Assembly: GCF_002741055.1 (NCBI RefSeq)
Contig: NZ_CP016809.1
Span: forward strand, 3,636,501-3,700,500
Reading direction: 5' to 3'
DNA from: Paenibacillus ihbetae
GTDB lineage: Bacteria > Bacillota > Bacilli > Paenibacillales > Paenibacillaceae
Length of the DNA stretch: 64,000 nt
The notes below the pieces were generated by a model. That model saw only the letters and a program-made list of their open reading frames with translations. It did no database searches and was not told the origin of the DNA. The position numbers and the translations under genes are program-made. Below are positions 43,254-54,400 of this stretch, in pieces. Positions within the stretch are counted from its first letter, which is position 1. Each line of letters begins with the position of its first letter.

Positions 43254-44933
43254 ATGAGCAAGATGAAAAAGCCGCTCCTGGTCATGGCATCGGCGCTGCT
43301 GGTGCTCGTTACCGTCATGGCGGGATGCACCAAGTCCAACGAAGGATCGCCGCCGCCAACGAACAATCCACCGAAGACGAATGAACAGCCGAAAGAACCG
43401 TCTAAAGAAAATACAGAAGATAAGTGGGTGCTGGGGGAGAAGCCGCTTCAGTTCAGCGCATACGCCCATTACCAGGATACCGATTTCCCTAAATGGGAAA
43501 GCACGCCGATCGGTAAATATCTCAGCGAGGAAAAGCAGGTCAAGATCGACATGATCAAAGCTGCCGGAGCCCACACGCAAAAGCTGAGCGCCATGATGGC
43601 CTCTGATGATCTGCCTGACATGATCTGGACGGACCGGGACCATCCGGATATGGACCGGCTCGAGAAGGCCGGCAAGCTCGTTCCTTATGATGATTATCTG
43701 GATAAGTACACGAACCTGAAGACATGGATGGGAGACGATTTGAACCTGCTCCGTTCGGCAGACGGCAAGCTGTACCGCTTTCCGAACTGGTATTCCTCCC
43801 GTCCTTTCGGAAATGCGGGATACGCCGTGAACAAGAAAATCTATGAGGAGCTCGGTTCGCCCAAACTGGAAACAACCGACGATCTTTACAGCTATCTGGT
43901 CAAAGTAAAAGAAAAGTACGGAGACCAGGTGGTTCCGTTCGAGCCGCATCGTGCCCAGGAACGACAAGGTCTGGGCGTGCTGTACACCGCGTTTGGAGAG
44001 GGAGCGAGCTACACGAACCTGAACGCGAATCTGCTGGCGGTCCCGAAAGACGGCAAGCTGACATCGCTGCTTACCGATCCGGTATTCCGCGAAGCCCAGA
44101 AATATATTTCCAAGCTGTACCGGGAAAAGCTGATTTCCCAGGATGCGTTCAACCAGACGGAGGATCAGGTTAAGGAGAAGGTCATGACCGGGAGAGTAGC
44201 CGTCTATGCTTCGGCGAATCCTACGCTCTTCGCCAGCGAAGCGCATAAGGAATTAACCAAGACGGATCCGGATGCCGGCTATTTCATGATTTGGCCGATC
44301 CGGAAGGAAGGCTTGGATAAGAACAAAATTTACCCGGGCACGTATACCAGCTTCGGCTGGAACGCCGCTTATATCACGACCGCTGCCGAAGACCCTGAAG
44401 CCATTTTTGCATTCCTCGATTGGTATACCGGACCTGAAGGCATGAATGTGCAGTTCTTCGGTCCGGAAGGGAAGAACTGGAAGGGATTTGATGAAGAAGG
44501 CAAGCCGAACTTCACGGAGAACTATGATCCGAAAGAAGTGGCGGAGATTCAAACGAAGAACGACAAAGTGATGTTCGTAGGCAATACCAGCTATATCGAC
44601 CCAGCTAAGTGGAAGTACATGGAGAGTCTTCCGGTTGAGGAGCAGGATTGGGTCGCACGTTATCAGCAGACCATCACTTGGCCGACTCAATTGAACGTGA
44701 CCGAGTTTACCGGACTGAATCCTCCGACCGATTCCGAGGAGGGCATTATCCGAACTTCGGTGGATGAATTGTTCCTTGAGATCTATGCCAAGTCGTCCAT
44801 GGCTGCAAGCGATGAGGAAGTCGACAAGATCCTCGACCAGGGCAATAAAGACTTGATGGATCTGGGGTATGACAGACTCCTGGAATGGCGTACGGTCAAA
44901 TGGCAAGAAAACCTCGCCAAAATGCAGAAATAA
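43254..44933 (+). CDS. Extracellular solute-binding lipoprotein (LipO-like)
   Basis: 559 residues from ATG 43254 (AGGGG SD). The signal peptide ends in lipobox VMAGCTKSN; a Pro/Lys/Glu linker follows. The two-lobed binding fold is indicated by SAMMASDDLPDMIWTDRDHPD, LLRSADGKLYRFPNW and PGTYTSFGWNAAYITTAAEDPEAIFAFLDW. It delivers substrate to the two upstream permeases. Aromatic-rich stretches suggest a carbohydrate ligand. A long perfect hairpin lies 37 bp after the stop. Confidence 0.92.
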   Translation: MSKMKKPLLVMASALLVLVTVMAGCTKSNEGSPPPTNNPPKTNEQPKEPSKENTEDKWVLGEKPLQFSAYAHYQDTDFPKWESTPIGKYLSEEKQVKIDMIKAAGAHTQKLSAMMASDDLPDMIWTDRDHPDMDRLEKAGKLVPYDDYLDKYTNLKTWMGDDLNLLRSADGKLYRFPNWYSSRPFGNAGYAVNKKIYEELGSPKLETTDDLYSYLVKVKEKYGDQVVPFEPHRAQERQGLGVLYTAFGEGASYTNLNANLLAVPKDGKLTSLLTDPVFREAQKYISKLYREKLISQDAFNQTEDQVKEKVMTGRVAVYASANPTLFASEAHKELTKTDPDAGYFMIWPIRKEGLDKNKIYPGTYTSFGWNAAYITTAAEDPEAIFAFLDWYTGPEGMNVQFFGPEGKNWKGFDEEGKPNFTENYDPKEVAEIQTKNDKVMFVGNTSYIDPAKWKYMESLPVEEQDWVARYQQTITWPTQLNVTEFTGLNPPTDSEEGIIRTSVDELFLEIYAKSSMAASDEEVDKILDQGNKDLMDLGYDRLLEWRTVKWQENLAKMQK

Positions 44934-44970
44934 TCTTTTCTTACTACACATATTCAATCTTATTCCAACG

Positions 44971-45002
44971 TCCCAAAGAATCCGCAGGTGGATTCTTTGG
45001 GA
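44971..45002 (+). other. 13-bp perfect stem-loop after the binding-protein gene
   Basis: TCCCAAAGAATCC pairs completely with GGATTCTTTGGGA over a 6-nt loop. No T-run follows, so it is not a clean terminator. It probably protects the 3' end of the abundant binding-protein mRNA or partly attenuates the regulator genes downstream. The rest of 44934-45207 shows nothing else. Confidence 0.6.
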
Positions 45003-45207
45003 TATCTCCGTTTACATGGAGGAACCTTCAAAAAACGTTGCTTTAGATAGACGTAATTGCAAGTTCCGGCAGGACAGCGTCAAGCATGACGGAATTTACA
45101 GGCAGAGAGGATGAACGGAAGAACAAGGAGCGGGCAGGAAAGCCCAGCAGCTCCGAAGAAGCGGCCGCGGCCGACTTTTGTGATCGATTTCGAACAGGGG
45201 GGATTGC

Positions 45208-46788
45208 ATGTATAAAGTTCTGCTGGTAGATGATGAAGAGCTTGACTTGGAGGGAATGAGGAGGTTTATCCCTTGGTCCGACCTGAATATGGTCGTAAGG
45301 GGAAGCGTGAACAACGCCTTGTCGGCCTGCGACATCATTGAGAGGGAAGACATCGACATTCTTGTCAGTGACGTAAATATGCCTTATATGTCGGGGCTTG
45401 AGCTGGCCCGAATCGCGCTTGAACGCAAGCCGAACATCCGGATCATCTTCGTCAGCGGCTATCAGGAGTTCAGTTATGTTCAGCAGGCGTTATCCCTCAA
45501 GGCATACAGCTATGTACTGAAGCCGATGAACGATAGCGAGCTTGTATCCTCCTTATTGAAAGCAAAGCGGGACCTCGATGAAGAGATCAAGCAGCGCGAA
45601 GTGGAAACGGCTTATCAGGAAATGATCCCGATTGTCAAAAGCGACATTCTGATACGCCTGCTGGAACGGGGGGACAGCGAAGACGGCGAAGCGCTGGCCA
45701 AACAGATGGTATCGTACGGGTTTGACCGGATGAATTGGCCGATGCGGGTGGCGGTCATCGAGCTGGATAATTTGCCGTGGGAGCAGGCGGGGGGAGTGTC
45801 CTCGCAGCGGGAGACGACCCGCAAGTTTTTGCAGCAGGTGCAGGACAGCATGATGGCCCTCGGGCTCGTCACGTGGTGCAAGCTGTCTTCCCATCGGATC
45901 GCGCTGCTGATGGAGGAAGCCCAGGCTGACGCTGCGGTACGGGATTTGGTTGACCGGATTCGGCGGCAATTGCCTGCAACCGTTACTGCTGGAATCGGCG
46001 GAACCGCTAAAGGGCCGGATGATCTTCAGGCATCGCACCGGCAGGCCGTGGAGGCGGTGGAAGGCAAAATGTTTCTGGGGAAGGGCACGGTGATCAAGTA
46101 TGAGGATGTCCGGACCGAGCCGGCCATGCTGGATGCCCGGATGCTGGATGAACGGATGCAGAGCCTGCTGGCCGCGATGGAGGATTACGAGCTGGTCCGG
46201 ATTTGCGATGAGCTCGATAAATGGTTTGACTCGGTCAAGAGACTGCGCTCCCGGTTTACCGTTCACAATATGTCCAGCTATATTGTATGGAAGCTTGATC
46301 AATATTTAAGCAGCAAAGATGAGGATTTATTCGAATTGCTCGGCATGGAGATGCAACATCTGGATATTCTGATGCAGTTTGAGACGGTGAGCGATATCCG
46401 GGGGTGGCTGGTTCGGCGCATGTTTGAAATATCGGAGAAGCTGTATGAGAAATCAAACAGCAAGGACGGCAAGTTCACCCGGAGCGTGATCAGCTTCATC
46501 AAGGAGCATATGAGCGAAAATATCACCATCCGTGATATCGCCCAGCACTTTTCCTTTTCCCCGAGCCATATCGGGTATTTAATCAAGGAAAAATCGGGCC
46601 ATACGTTCAATGAGCTGCTGGTGCAGCTCCGGATGGAGAAGGCCTGCGAGCTGTTAAAGCAGCCCGGCATGAAAATCTATGAAGTGGCCGACCAGGTGGG
46701 GTATCGGTATCTTCCTTATTTCAGCAGGCAGTTTAAGGAGAAATTCGGCATCACGCCGCTGGAATACCGAAAGCGAGAAAGCGAATGA
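45208..46788 (+). CDS. YesN-type response regulator (receiver + AraC HTH)
   Basis: 526 residues with a GGGGGGA SD. The receiver (1-120) has Asp55 in LVSDVNMP, DDEELD near the N-terminus and Lys in VLKPMNDSEL. The middle (about 150-400) is the long linker typical of YesN proteins. The C-terminal AraC/XylS domain (about 425-525) has the two helix-turn-helix units: NITIRDIAQHFSFSPSHIGYLIKEK and KIYEVADQVGYRYLPYFSRQFKEKFG. It overlaps the kinase start by 4 bp. It likely activates the sugar importer operon in front of it. Confidence 0.95.
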   Translation: MYKVLLVDDEELDLEGMRRFIPWSDLNMVVRGSVNNALSACDIIEREDIDILVSDVNMPYMSGLELARIALERKPNIRIIFVSGYQEFSYVQQALSLKAYSYVLKPMNDSELVSSLLKAKRDLDEEIKQREVETAYQEMIPIVKSDILIRLLERGDSEDGEALAKQMVSYGFDRMNWPMRVAVIELDNLPWEQAGGVSSQRETTRKFLQQVQDSMMALGLVTWCKLSSHRIALLMEEAQADAAVRDLVDRIRRQLPATVTAGIGGTAKGPDDLQASHRQAVEAVEGKMFLGKGTVIKYEDVRTEPAMLDARMLDERMQSLLAAMEDYELVRICDELDKWFDSVKRLRSRFTVHNMSSYIVWKLDQYLSSKDEDLFELLGMEMQHLDILMQFETVSDIRGWLVRRMFEISEKLYEKSNSKDGKFTRSVISFIKEHMSENITIRDIAQHFSFSPSHIGYLIKEKSGHTFNELLVQLRMEKACELLKQPGMKIYEVADQVGYRYLPYFSRQFKEKFGITPLEYRKRESE

Positions 46789-48641
46789 TCTGCCGGTTCC
46801 TTCAACCCGGTCAAAGAACAGGCAACGGTCCGGGATACATACCGATCGGTTACAAGCTGATGCTGTCGTATATGGCGTTTATTATCCTTTTGGTTTCCGC
46901 GAACTTTTATATATCCCAGACGATGTACGACGAGAGCATGCGGAAGCAAACCCGGAAGAATATTCAGGGTACGCTGGCGCAGATCCGGGACAACGTGGCT
47001 TACAAGGTCGATGATATCGTTCAAACCTCGGCGACTTTATACAATGACTCGAGCCTGATCCAAAGCGTGAAACGGATGGACGAGCGGATGGACAATTATG
47101 TCCGGATGAACAAGGTCATCATCCCGAAACTGGAAAGCGCATCCAAAGCGATCGGACTGAATCTAAGACTGTCCGTGTACTTCCATAATAAGAGCCTGGA
47201 CGAAATATACCGGCTGTGGGGAGGCCGTGAAGACTACACCGAACAAACATACAATGTCTATCACATGGATCGTATATATAACAAGCGCTGGTATGCAGAG
47301 CTTCCCGAGGAGAGCTACAACAAAACCATGCTGTGGCGGCAGGTCGAGGAGGATCAAACCGACGGCAGAATTTCGCTGATCCGGCGGATCGTGGATATGG
47401 GAAACCTGCTTGAGATCAAGGAAGTGGGAATCATGCGGTTCAGCGTCCGCCTGTCCGAGCTGTTCGAAAGCGTAAACTATAAGAAGCTGGGAGAAGGCAG
47501 CACGCTGACGGTGATCGATGCCTCCGGGAACGTCCTCTATTCCTCCAGGGGACGGGTGGAGGGCGGTCAAGGCGGTCGTCTTAAGGCAGGTATGGACCCG
47601 ATATCGGCGGCAGACGCCAAGAGCAATGCTCTGATCCTGGAGGAACAGCTTCCCCAGCAGTCCTGGAGACTCGTTGCGGAGGTCCCGCTTCACATTATCG
47701 AGCAGGAGGCCAAGCGCGTACGCACCGTCTTTATTCTCATCTGTCTGGCGTGCGTCATTTTGTTCGCCCTGACGGGATTTCTCATGTCCCGGTATCTGTC
47801 CATTCGAATTACGAAGATCGTATCCGTACTGAACGCTTTCCGGGAAGGAAACCTGAGCAAGCGGATCAAATACCGGGGACGGGGAGAATTTCCGCAGATC
47901 GCCGATGCGCTCAACGCCATGGGGGAAGATATCGAGGCGCTTATCAATAAGGTGTATCTTACTCAGCTTCAGAAGAAGGAGGCGGAGCTTGAGATGCTGC
48001 AGGCGCAGATCAATCCGCATTTCTTGTATAACACGCTGTCGTCCATCAATCAGCTGGCCAAGTTCGGCGAGACGGAGAAGCTTCAGCAGATGGTGGTCCA
48101 GCTGGCGCAGTTTTACCGGTTGACGCTGAATTCCGGCCGAACGATGATCCCGATTGCCGCGGAGATCGAACAAGCTTCGGCTTATCTGGATATCCAGAAG
48201 GTGAAATACGGCCGGCGGATGGAGGTTTCCTTCGACATCGATCCGGACATCTGGCCTTACGAGACGGTGAAGCTCATTCTACAGCCCTTCATCGAAAATA
48301 CGTTGAAGCATGCCTGGAGCGGAGACCGGATCCATATCCGCGTGCTGGTGAAGAAGGAGGAGGGCACGATCCTTTACCGGGTCATCGACGATGGCCTGGG
48401 CATGAAGCCGGAACGCATCCGCGAGATCTTTGATCCGGGGGATCACAGCCATGTCGGCTGCGGCATTCGGAATATCGACGAGCGGGTGAAGCTGCATTAC
48501 GGCCCCGAATATGGCGTAAGCATCTTTAGCCGGGTCGGCATCGGAACCTCGGTGCAAATCCGGATTCCCGCGATACGGAGACTGGAGCAGCGGAGCGATG
48601 AGCGGAAGTACGGAGCAGCAGGGCCGCTGAAGCGGTCCTGA
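46785..48641 (+). CDS. YesM-type sensor histidine kinase
   Basis: 618 residues; ATG 46785 overlaps the regulator stop (ATGA). A first membrane helix (about 25-45), a large extracellular sensor (about 50-305), a second helix (about 310-330) and HAMP precede the His_kinase domain with phosphorylated His412 in QINPHFLYNTLSS. The HATPase part carries LILQPFIENTLKHAW and VIDDGLGMKPERI. It probably senses the sugar or its binding protein outside the cell and signals to the YesN partner. Confidence 0.94.
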   Translation: MICRFLQPGQRTGNGPGYIPIGYKLMLSYMAFIILLVSANFYISQTMYDESMRKQTRKNIQGTLAQIRDNVAYKVDDIVQTSATLYNDSSLIQSVKRMDERMDNYVRMNKVIIPKLESASKAIGLNLRLSVYFHNKSLDEIYRLWGGREDYTEQTYNVYHMDRIYNKRWYAELPEESYNKTMLWRQVEEDQTDGRISLIRRIVDMGNLLEIKEVGIMRFSVRLSELFESVNYKKLGEGSTLTVIDASGNVLYSSRGRVEGGQGGRLKAGMDPISAADAKSNALILEEQLPQQSWRLVAEVPLHIIEQEAKRVRTVFILICLACVILFALTGFLMSRYLSIRITKIVSVLNAFREGNLSKRIKYRGRGEFPQIADALNAMGEDIEALINKVYLTQLQKKEAELEMLQAQINPHFLYNTLSSINQLAKFGETEKLQQMVVQLAQFYRLTLNSGRTMIPIAAEIEQASAYLDIQKVKYGRRMEVSFDIDPDIWPYETVKLILQPFIENTLKHAWSGDRIHIRVLVKKEEGTILYRVIDDGLGMKPERIREIFDPGDHSHVGCGIRNIDERVKLHYGPEYGVSIFSRVGIGTSVQIRIPAIRRLEQRSDERKYGAAGPLKRS

Positions 48642-48797
48642 TTCGCTGCTGGATTAAAGCGTCACTAAATGTGCTTGCGAACTCACATGGCTTTCGGCGA
48701 TACTAGAGATTGGGCAAGCACAAAGTTACAGGTTATGTAAGCTGCAGCAGAAGCGGGAGAGGCATCCTGCCCATTGCCCTGCGAGTGATACCTATTC

Positions 48798-48819
48798 AAG
48801 CCCGCCAAGGGCTTTTTTA
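48798..48819 (+). terminator. Intrinsic terminator after the YesN/YesM pair
   Basis: AAGCCC pairs with GGGCTT over GCCAA, followed by a six-T run (TTTTTTA). It lies 157 bp past the kinase stop; the intervening stretch shows no known RNA motif. Confidence 0.75.
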
Positions 48820-48884
48820 TTTGGATTATGATAGCGGCATTAGCTGCTGAATACTGCTTGCGAGGCTGCTGGGAGATTAAGACG

Positions 48885-50159
48885 ATGAAATGGTTGGAGC
48901 AGTACCCTAAGGAAGTAAAAGGTTTTCTTGTGGCAAGTCTCGTGGCCTCGGCCGGCGGCTCGCTTATGTGGCCGCTCACCACGATGTACGTGTTCGACGA
49001 ATTGGGACGGAGCATGCAGGATGCAGGCTTCGTCATCCTGATTCAATCGCTTGGAGGAATCGCCGGCCAGCTGGTTGGCGGGGGCCTGTATCACAAGGTC
49101 GGCGTGAAACGGCTTATCGTGGGCTCCCTCCTCCTGAATGCGCTGGGTTTGTTCACCCTGCCGTTCATTAACGGCTTATGGGGCTTGTTCGTGGCGATGA
49201 TGGGCTTCATCGGCTTTTGCAATGCCGTATCGATGCCGGCGATCCAGGCATTTATCGGATTCCGGTTTGCCGATCGGCGCGGCGAGCTGTTTAACGTGAT
49301 CTATGTAGCCAACAATATCGGCGTTGCCCTGGGCACGGCCATGAGCGGATTTCTGGCGGAAATTTCGTATCATTTGAGCTTTGTGCTGAACGGCGTGACC
49401 TCGCTCGGCTTCGCGATCTTCTTCTTGTCCTATCTGACCAAGCTGGACGGCAGCGCCGTACCACAGGAAGACCGGCACCCGAAGCTGAAGGCGCCCCTCG
49501 CTGCAGGGCCAGGGACATGGGCGCTTCTCGGGCACACGCGCATTTACCTTTATATGGGGCTTGGCTCGCTGTTTCTCTGGTTCGGCAACTCCATCTGGAA
49601 CACGGGCGTGTCGCCCTTCATCATTTCGGAAGGGATGTCCAAGACCGCTTACGGCTATCTGTGGACGCTTAACGGCATCCTGATCTTTGCGGCACAGCCC
49701 GTAACCAAGCTGATTAAGCGCTGGTTCGCCCGGACGGAGAGCAACCAGATGGCTGTCAGCGCGTTATTTTATTTGTCGGCCTACCTGGTTATCGTCGCGA
49801 TGCACAGCTATCCAGGCATGGTGCTGGCGATGGTGCTAGCGACCCTGGGCGAAATGCTGATCTCGCCGGCGATTCCGGCATTCATAGCAGAGCGGGCCGG
49901 ACGGGCGGCTCCGTTCTACATCGGCGTAGCCGGAGGAATGGGCGCGGCCGGGCGGGTGCTCGGTCCGTATGCGATGGGCACGATGTATGACGGCGGCGGA
50001 TTGACGCCGGTGGCTTGGCTGGCGGCAGCCACGGCGGTGCTGTCATTTGCCTCGTTTGTTGTCCATGCCCGCATCAGCCGCAGCGTCATTCTGGGTGATG
50101 ACGGCCGTTTACAGGTAACTGGGAAGCGGGGCGTTCCGAAGGAAACCCTGCCGCTATAA
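48885..50159 (+). CDS. MFS transporter of unknown substrate
   Basis: 424 residues from ATG 48885 (GGGAG SD about 10 nt upstream); longer in-frame starts lack an SD. About twelve helices; GGGLYHKVGVKRLIVGSLL is MFS motif A. EYLR-type drug-exporter signatures are not obvious. LVASLVASAGGSLMWPLTTMYVFDELGRSMQDAG and the FSxxxxSPAIPAFIAERAG region resemble MdtH/YttB-like exporters. It is a single gene with terminators on both sides. Confidence 0.88.
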   Translation: MKWLEQYPKEVKGFLVASLVASAGGSLMWPLTTMYVFDELGRSMQDAGFVILIQSLGGIAGQLVGGGLYHKVGVKRLIVGSLLLNALGLFTLPFINGLWGLFVAMMGFIGFCNAVSMPAIQAFIGFRFADRRGELFNVIYVANNIGVALGTAMSGFLAEISYHLSFVLNGVTSLGFAIFFLSYLTKLDGSAVPQEDRHPKLKAPLAAGPGTWALLGHTRIYLYMGLGSLFLWFGNSIWNTGVSPFIISEGMSKTAYGYLWTLNGILIFAAQPVTKLIKRWFARTESNQMAVSALFYLSAYLVIVAMHSYPGMVLAMVLATLGEMLISPAIPAFIAERAGRAAPFYIGVAGGMGAAGRVLGPYAMGTMYDGGGLTPVAWLAAATAVLSFASFVVHARISRSVILGDDGRLQVTGKRGVPKETLPL

Positions 50160-50250
50160 GGGAGTGCTTCAAGCAAGCCGAATGTTGTAGAGCAGGCCGG
50201 GTGGTCTGCTGAATTTCAAGTCGTCCATGCCTCCGTCGACGCCAAAAGAC

Positions 50251-50296
50251 AAGGAGCTAAGCGAGAATAAATCGCTTAGCTCCTTCATTTTTTTTG
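50251..50296. terminator. Bidirectional terminator between the MFS and lacI genes
   Basis: AAGGAGCTAAGCGA pairs perfectly with TCGCTTAGCTCCTT over a 7-nt loop. Eight T follow on the plus strand, and a shorter GTCTTTTGG on the minus strand. It ends both the MFS transcript and the long minus-strand glucan operon. Confidence 0.88.
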
Positions 50297-50310
50297 AACA
50301 CCATCCTGCT

Positions 50311-51354
50311 TTATTCTGAGGGGGTTCCAAATTTTACGGGGACACCCCTCTTTGAGGCATTTAGATCAGTACTGTTAAATTCTTTTACGGCGTATCCAAC
50401 CGATTCGCCTTCGACCAGGGTGACGTAGATGCGTTCATTCTCAACGGTATCCCCAGCGATCAGCTTGATCAGCTGTTCGGCTGCAAGGGCCCCCCACTTG
50501 CGTTTGGAGTAATCAATCGTTGCCAAGCGCGGCTGCATATAGCGGGTCAGCTCGATATTATCAAAGCCGATCAGATGAATCTGCTCGCCAATGATCAGAG
50601 AAGAAGTTTCGGTTATCTGGTTGTAAAGTCCGATCGCCATCTCATCATTTAGGCAGAACACGGCTACCGGATGCTTATATTCCGCCATGATTTGTTTAGC
50701 CGCTTTTTCACCGCCGCTCTTTTTGAAATCTCCCTCGATCTCGATCCACTCGATATGATCTACCCGGTCCTGGGCCTGTTTAACGGCCTTCATTCTTTGC
50801 ATGGAGTCGAAGGATCCCGGCGGACCGGTAACGATATAGATCTTCTGGTGTCCACGTTCGATCAGAAATTCCATAGCGAGCGTAGCGCCTGCTTTATTGT
50901 CCAGAAGCACCTGATTGATGTTTTTGTGATCGAGCTCGCGGTCTAAGACAACGATTTTGTGATTGCGATCCGCATATTCCAGCAGCTCTTCGCTTTCGAA
51001 GGCCTGATCAAGAATAATGGCGCCGTCAATCATCCGCTCGGGAAGCATTCGGTGGGACTGCTTGCCGCTGCATACAATCAGATCATAGCCTTGCGCGTTG
51101 GCGACTTCCTTCATGCCGTCCAGAAGATCTCCGTACACATCTCCTTTGAAATCGGTCAGAAAGACGCCTATGATTTTGGACTCTCGCTTTTTAAGCGTTC
51201 TGGCTGCCGCATTCGGTATATAGTTCAGTTCCTGAGCGATGGCCAAAATTCGAGAGCTCGTCTCATCCGTCACTTTACTGCTGCCGTTGAGGGCATAAGA
51301 TACGGTCGATATCGAAACACCGGCTTTTTTTGCGATATCCTTAATACTTACCAA
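50311..51354 (-). CDS. LacI-family repressor, probable regulator of the beta-1,2-glucan operon
   Basis: 347 residues from TTG 51354 with AAGGAG about 10 nt upstream. The N-terminal HTH reads VSIKDIAKKAGVSISTVSYALNGSSKVTDETS, with the hinge NYIPNAAARTLKKR. The sugar-binding core includes IIGVFLTDFKGDVYGDLLDGM and CLNDEMAIGLYNQI. It is the last gene of the operon, 46 bp after the phosphorylase gene. The 20-bp palindrome at 61739-61758 is its likely operator. The inducer is probably sophorose or a related glucan. Confidence 0.92.
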   Translation of the reverse strand: MVSIKDIAKKAGVSISTVSYALNGSSKVTDETSSRILAIAQELNYIPNAAARTLKKRESKIIGVFLTDFKGDVYGDLLDGMKEVANAQGYDLIVCSGKQSHRMLPERMIDGAIILDQAFESEELLEYADRNHKIVVLDRELDHKNINQVLLDNKAGATLAMEFLIERGHQKIYIVTGPPGSFDSMQRMKAVKQAQDRVDHIEWIEIEGDFKKSGGEKAAKQIMAEYKHPVAVFCLNDEMAIGLYNQITETSSLIIGEQIHLIGFDNIELTRYMQPRLATIDYSKRKWGALAAEQLIKLIAGDTVENERIYVTLVEGESVGYAVKEFNSTDLNASKRGVPVKFGTPSE

Positions 51355-51400
51355 TTTTGCTCGCTCCTTCGCATAAACCAATCCCTGGCGGGATTGCAGA

Positions 51401-54400
51401 CTACATGAAGATTTCGACTCTGTTCCGTCCCTGAATCATCTGTTCGAATTGCTGTATGGAAACGCGCAGACCGCCTTCTCGGTAAGGGTTATTGATACGC
51501 TCAGCTGTCAGCTCGGTCCCGTTCATCACAACGCGGCTGATGCTGTTGCCCGTAACGTGGTAGACAAAGGTTACCTTGGTACCGGCGAATTCATAGTCGA
51601 AATGGAGTCCGTCCATGCTGGCAGGTATAACCGGATCCAATACCAGGTCGCCGCGATCCTGACGGATGCCGAGGGCGTTTGAAATTAACTGGTTCATGTA
51701 GATTCCCGGTCCACTGGAATAAATCCGCCAGCCGCCCTTGACCTCTACTTTTCCGCTGCGCAAGTCATCAAAATGCTCTTGAGCCTCGTAGCGGGTATTG
51801 AACTTGCCGTCAGAGCTGCTGAAATAAGCATTGCTCTGGCGAATTGCCGCATTCGGTACCACCTCTTGGATACCGACAGGGTTAATCGTTTCAAGCCCTT
51901 TCCAAACATCCTCTCCATGTCCAAGCTTCGCCATCGCTTCGATGTAACGGATATGGGCATGGACATATTGTAAGCCTACCTCGCGTCCGAAATTGGAAGC
52001 CTGTTCCGCCCGCTTGAAATGCGTGCTTACGCCTCCTTTATAAGAGGCTGGACGGTTCATCAGACGCACGCCGTCCGGGAACAGCAATGTGCTCTGAATA
52101 AGCTCGTAATGGGAACGCGCTTGCTCGGGTTCGAGAAGTTCGGCAATCATGCTGCGGGTCATAGGAAGCAGCCGGTACTGTATACCGGTGTCCTGATCCT
52201 CAGGGTGTAACATAAGCTTAGGTTGTTCGGGATCCTCGAGGTAGAGGAATCCAGGTATAACATCATTGTTCAGCATGTACCTCTTGAAATCCTGCCCGAT
52301 ATTCGCTGCAATATCAGATATTGTGCCTGCCAGTTCTTGATCAAACGATTGCAGAGCTGTAGAGAGCTGCTTCATCGTTTGATAAGTCAGGGCTACAGTC
52401 CAGCTGCTGACCATAAACTGCTTAAGCTGCGCGTTGGCAGGCTGAAGGGTATCGTCCCAGTCACCGTCTCCGTAGGAGGATAGATGGGTATCATGCAGAA
52501 AATGATTGCGTATATATTCAATTTCTTTTTTGGCATGCTCCAGAATAGACGCTTTTTTCTCCGTGAACTGGAAAGAATGCTTCAAAGTATAAGGAACTTG
52601 TTCATCCAGGATGCTGTAATCCTGTGTGACCGTTAAATAGTCGCTCAATACTTTCAGCGGCCATACAATGATGTCACCGTGGCTCTCTTCCTGCTGTATG
52701 GCGAAGTATCGGTCAAACATAAACCACTGCGGCCAGTTTCCGCTATCCTCATATTGATGACAGTATACCATTTTTAGAATATCTCTCACCTGCTCATATT
52801 TCTGTGTAGCCATGAAATATTCGACAGGTCCCTGACAGACATCGCGCGTTCCCCAGGCTGCGCCTCCGTACTGCTCCAAGCCATGAGGAGACGAGTAGTG
52901 GACGAACATATTATGCGTATACCACCAGGCTAGTGCGTTTAATTTGAATAATTTATCTGCATCATCTCCGGGACGCGAGAGATGGAAGCCATTCATGACT
53001 CGGCGATAGTATTCGCGGTAACGAATGATTTCTTGGGATACGCTGCGAGGCCGGTCTGTAATGGTCTTGCCCTCCAGCAGGCCTTGGATCGTAAGCGTCC
53101 AATCGCTAGTGCGATCCAGACGGAGGGTTACCAAGGAAGAGGAGCCCGGTGCCACACCGTCAGCCATCGTCGTTTCATCTCCAACCGTTACCTTCGCACC
53201 GTCAACCCAAAGGCGGTATTGCAATTCCGGATAAGCTTTGGCCGATACAGGATTCGTATCGGAGTGGAACGTCAGCACTCCGGCTTCTTCTGTCATGTGT
53301 ACCGGAGTTTCGTACTCATTAACGTTCATCGTCACATGATTCGTGACTAAATAATTATACGGGATTCCATTCTCCGATCGGACATGCAGCCGCACTTCGG
53401 GGGCATCCAGCACCGTATAGTTCGTAATGATCAGCATGTCGTCTTCCGTTTTATAGTACCAGCGAGCATAGTTAAAGCCGATTTCGAACATAGACGGCAT
53501 CGTCAGCAGATGATACGTTCCGTCCTTTTCTACATAAATCCGCTGGCCCGACGTTTTTGGCACATTGAGTGCGCTGCGGGAATTGCTCATCATTTTATTC
53601 ATATTCGTGTTGCCAACCACGACATGGGAGTTGAAGATGCCGTACATGAAAGAGGTAGTTGCCATCACTTCAGCACCGAGCTTCAGGTTGTCGCCGCTCA
53701 ACAGAATATGCCCATGCGGGCGTTCAACGAGCATTTCTTTTTGCTTCAAGACAATATGTTCATAGGTATCCGTGAAGAAAGCCAGCAGGTTACCCTGATT
53801 GCGCTCCTCCTGATGTCTGCTGCCTATTGGAAAACGCGCATTGATTTCTTCTTCGGACAACTCGAGCGCTTGCAGCGGTTTGCCGATATACGGTTTAAGA
53901 CGAGTGGCAGGGAGGGGCTCGAGCTTATGCTTGGAAGTCTGATTCTCATAGGACTGCCAAGCTTGCTGAACCTCCGTCAAATACTCAAGCTCCTCAACTG
54001 CAGCAGGGTGATTTCCCTTAAAGAGGCCATAAAACACAAAATGCTCTTCGCCGTTTAATGTCTTTTGCTTAGATTGAAGCCCGGTATAGGCAAATTCATA
54101 TTGGTACACTTCACAGGCCAGTTTCTCCTGACTCAGGCAGACCGGCGTGTTCGTTTCCTTGTACGACAGTCCGAAGAATTGGAAGCCATCCGTTGAATAT
54201 GCTGAAGCTCCCGTGAGAGAACCTTGCTGGAGATAAGGGAAGGCACCGCCTTGGGGTTGGTTTTGGCGGGAACATACCACATATCCCTGTTCACTGTGCT
54301 CAAAGACGCGGTGATCAATATATTGGGATAGATAAGCTTCATTGCTGCGAACCGCTCCAATGTCAGCAATTCCTGCATCCTGTCCGTAGATGATGTCAAT

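Noticed and set aside
48690..48797. Possible riboswitch after the YesM gene
   Set aside because: Small GC-rich stems are present but no conserved riboswitch core could be matched; only the terminator at 48798 is convincing.
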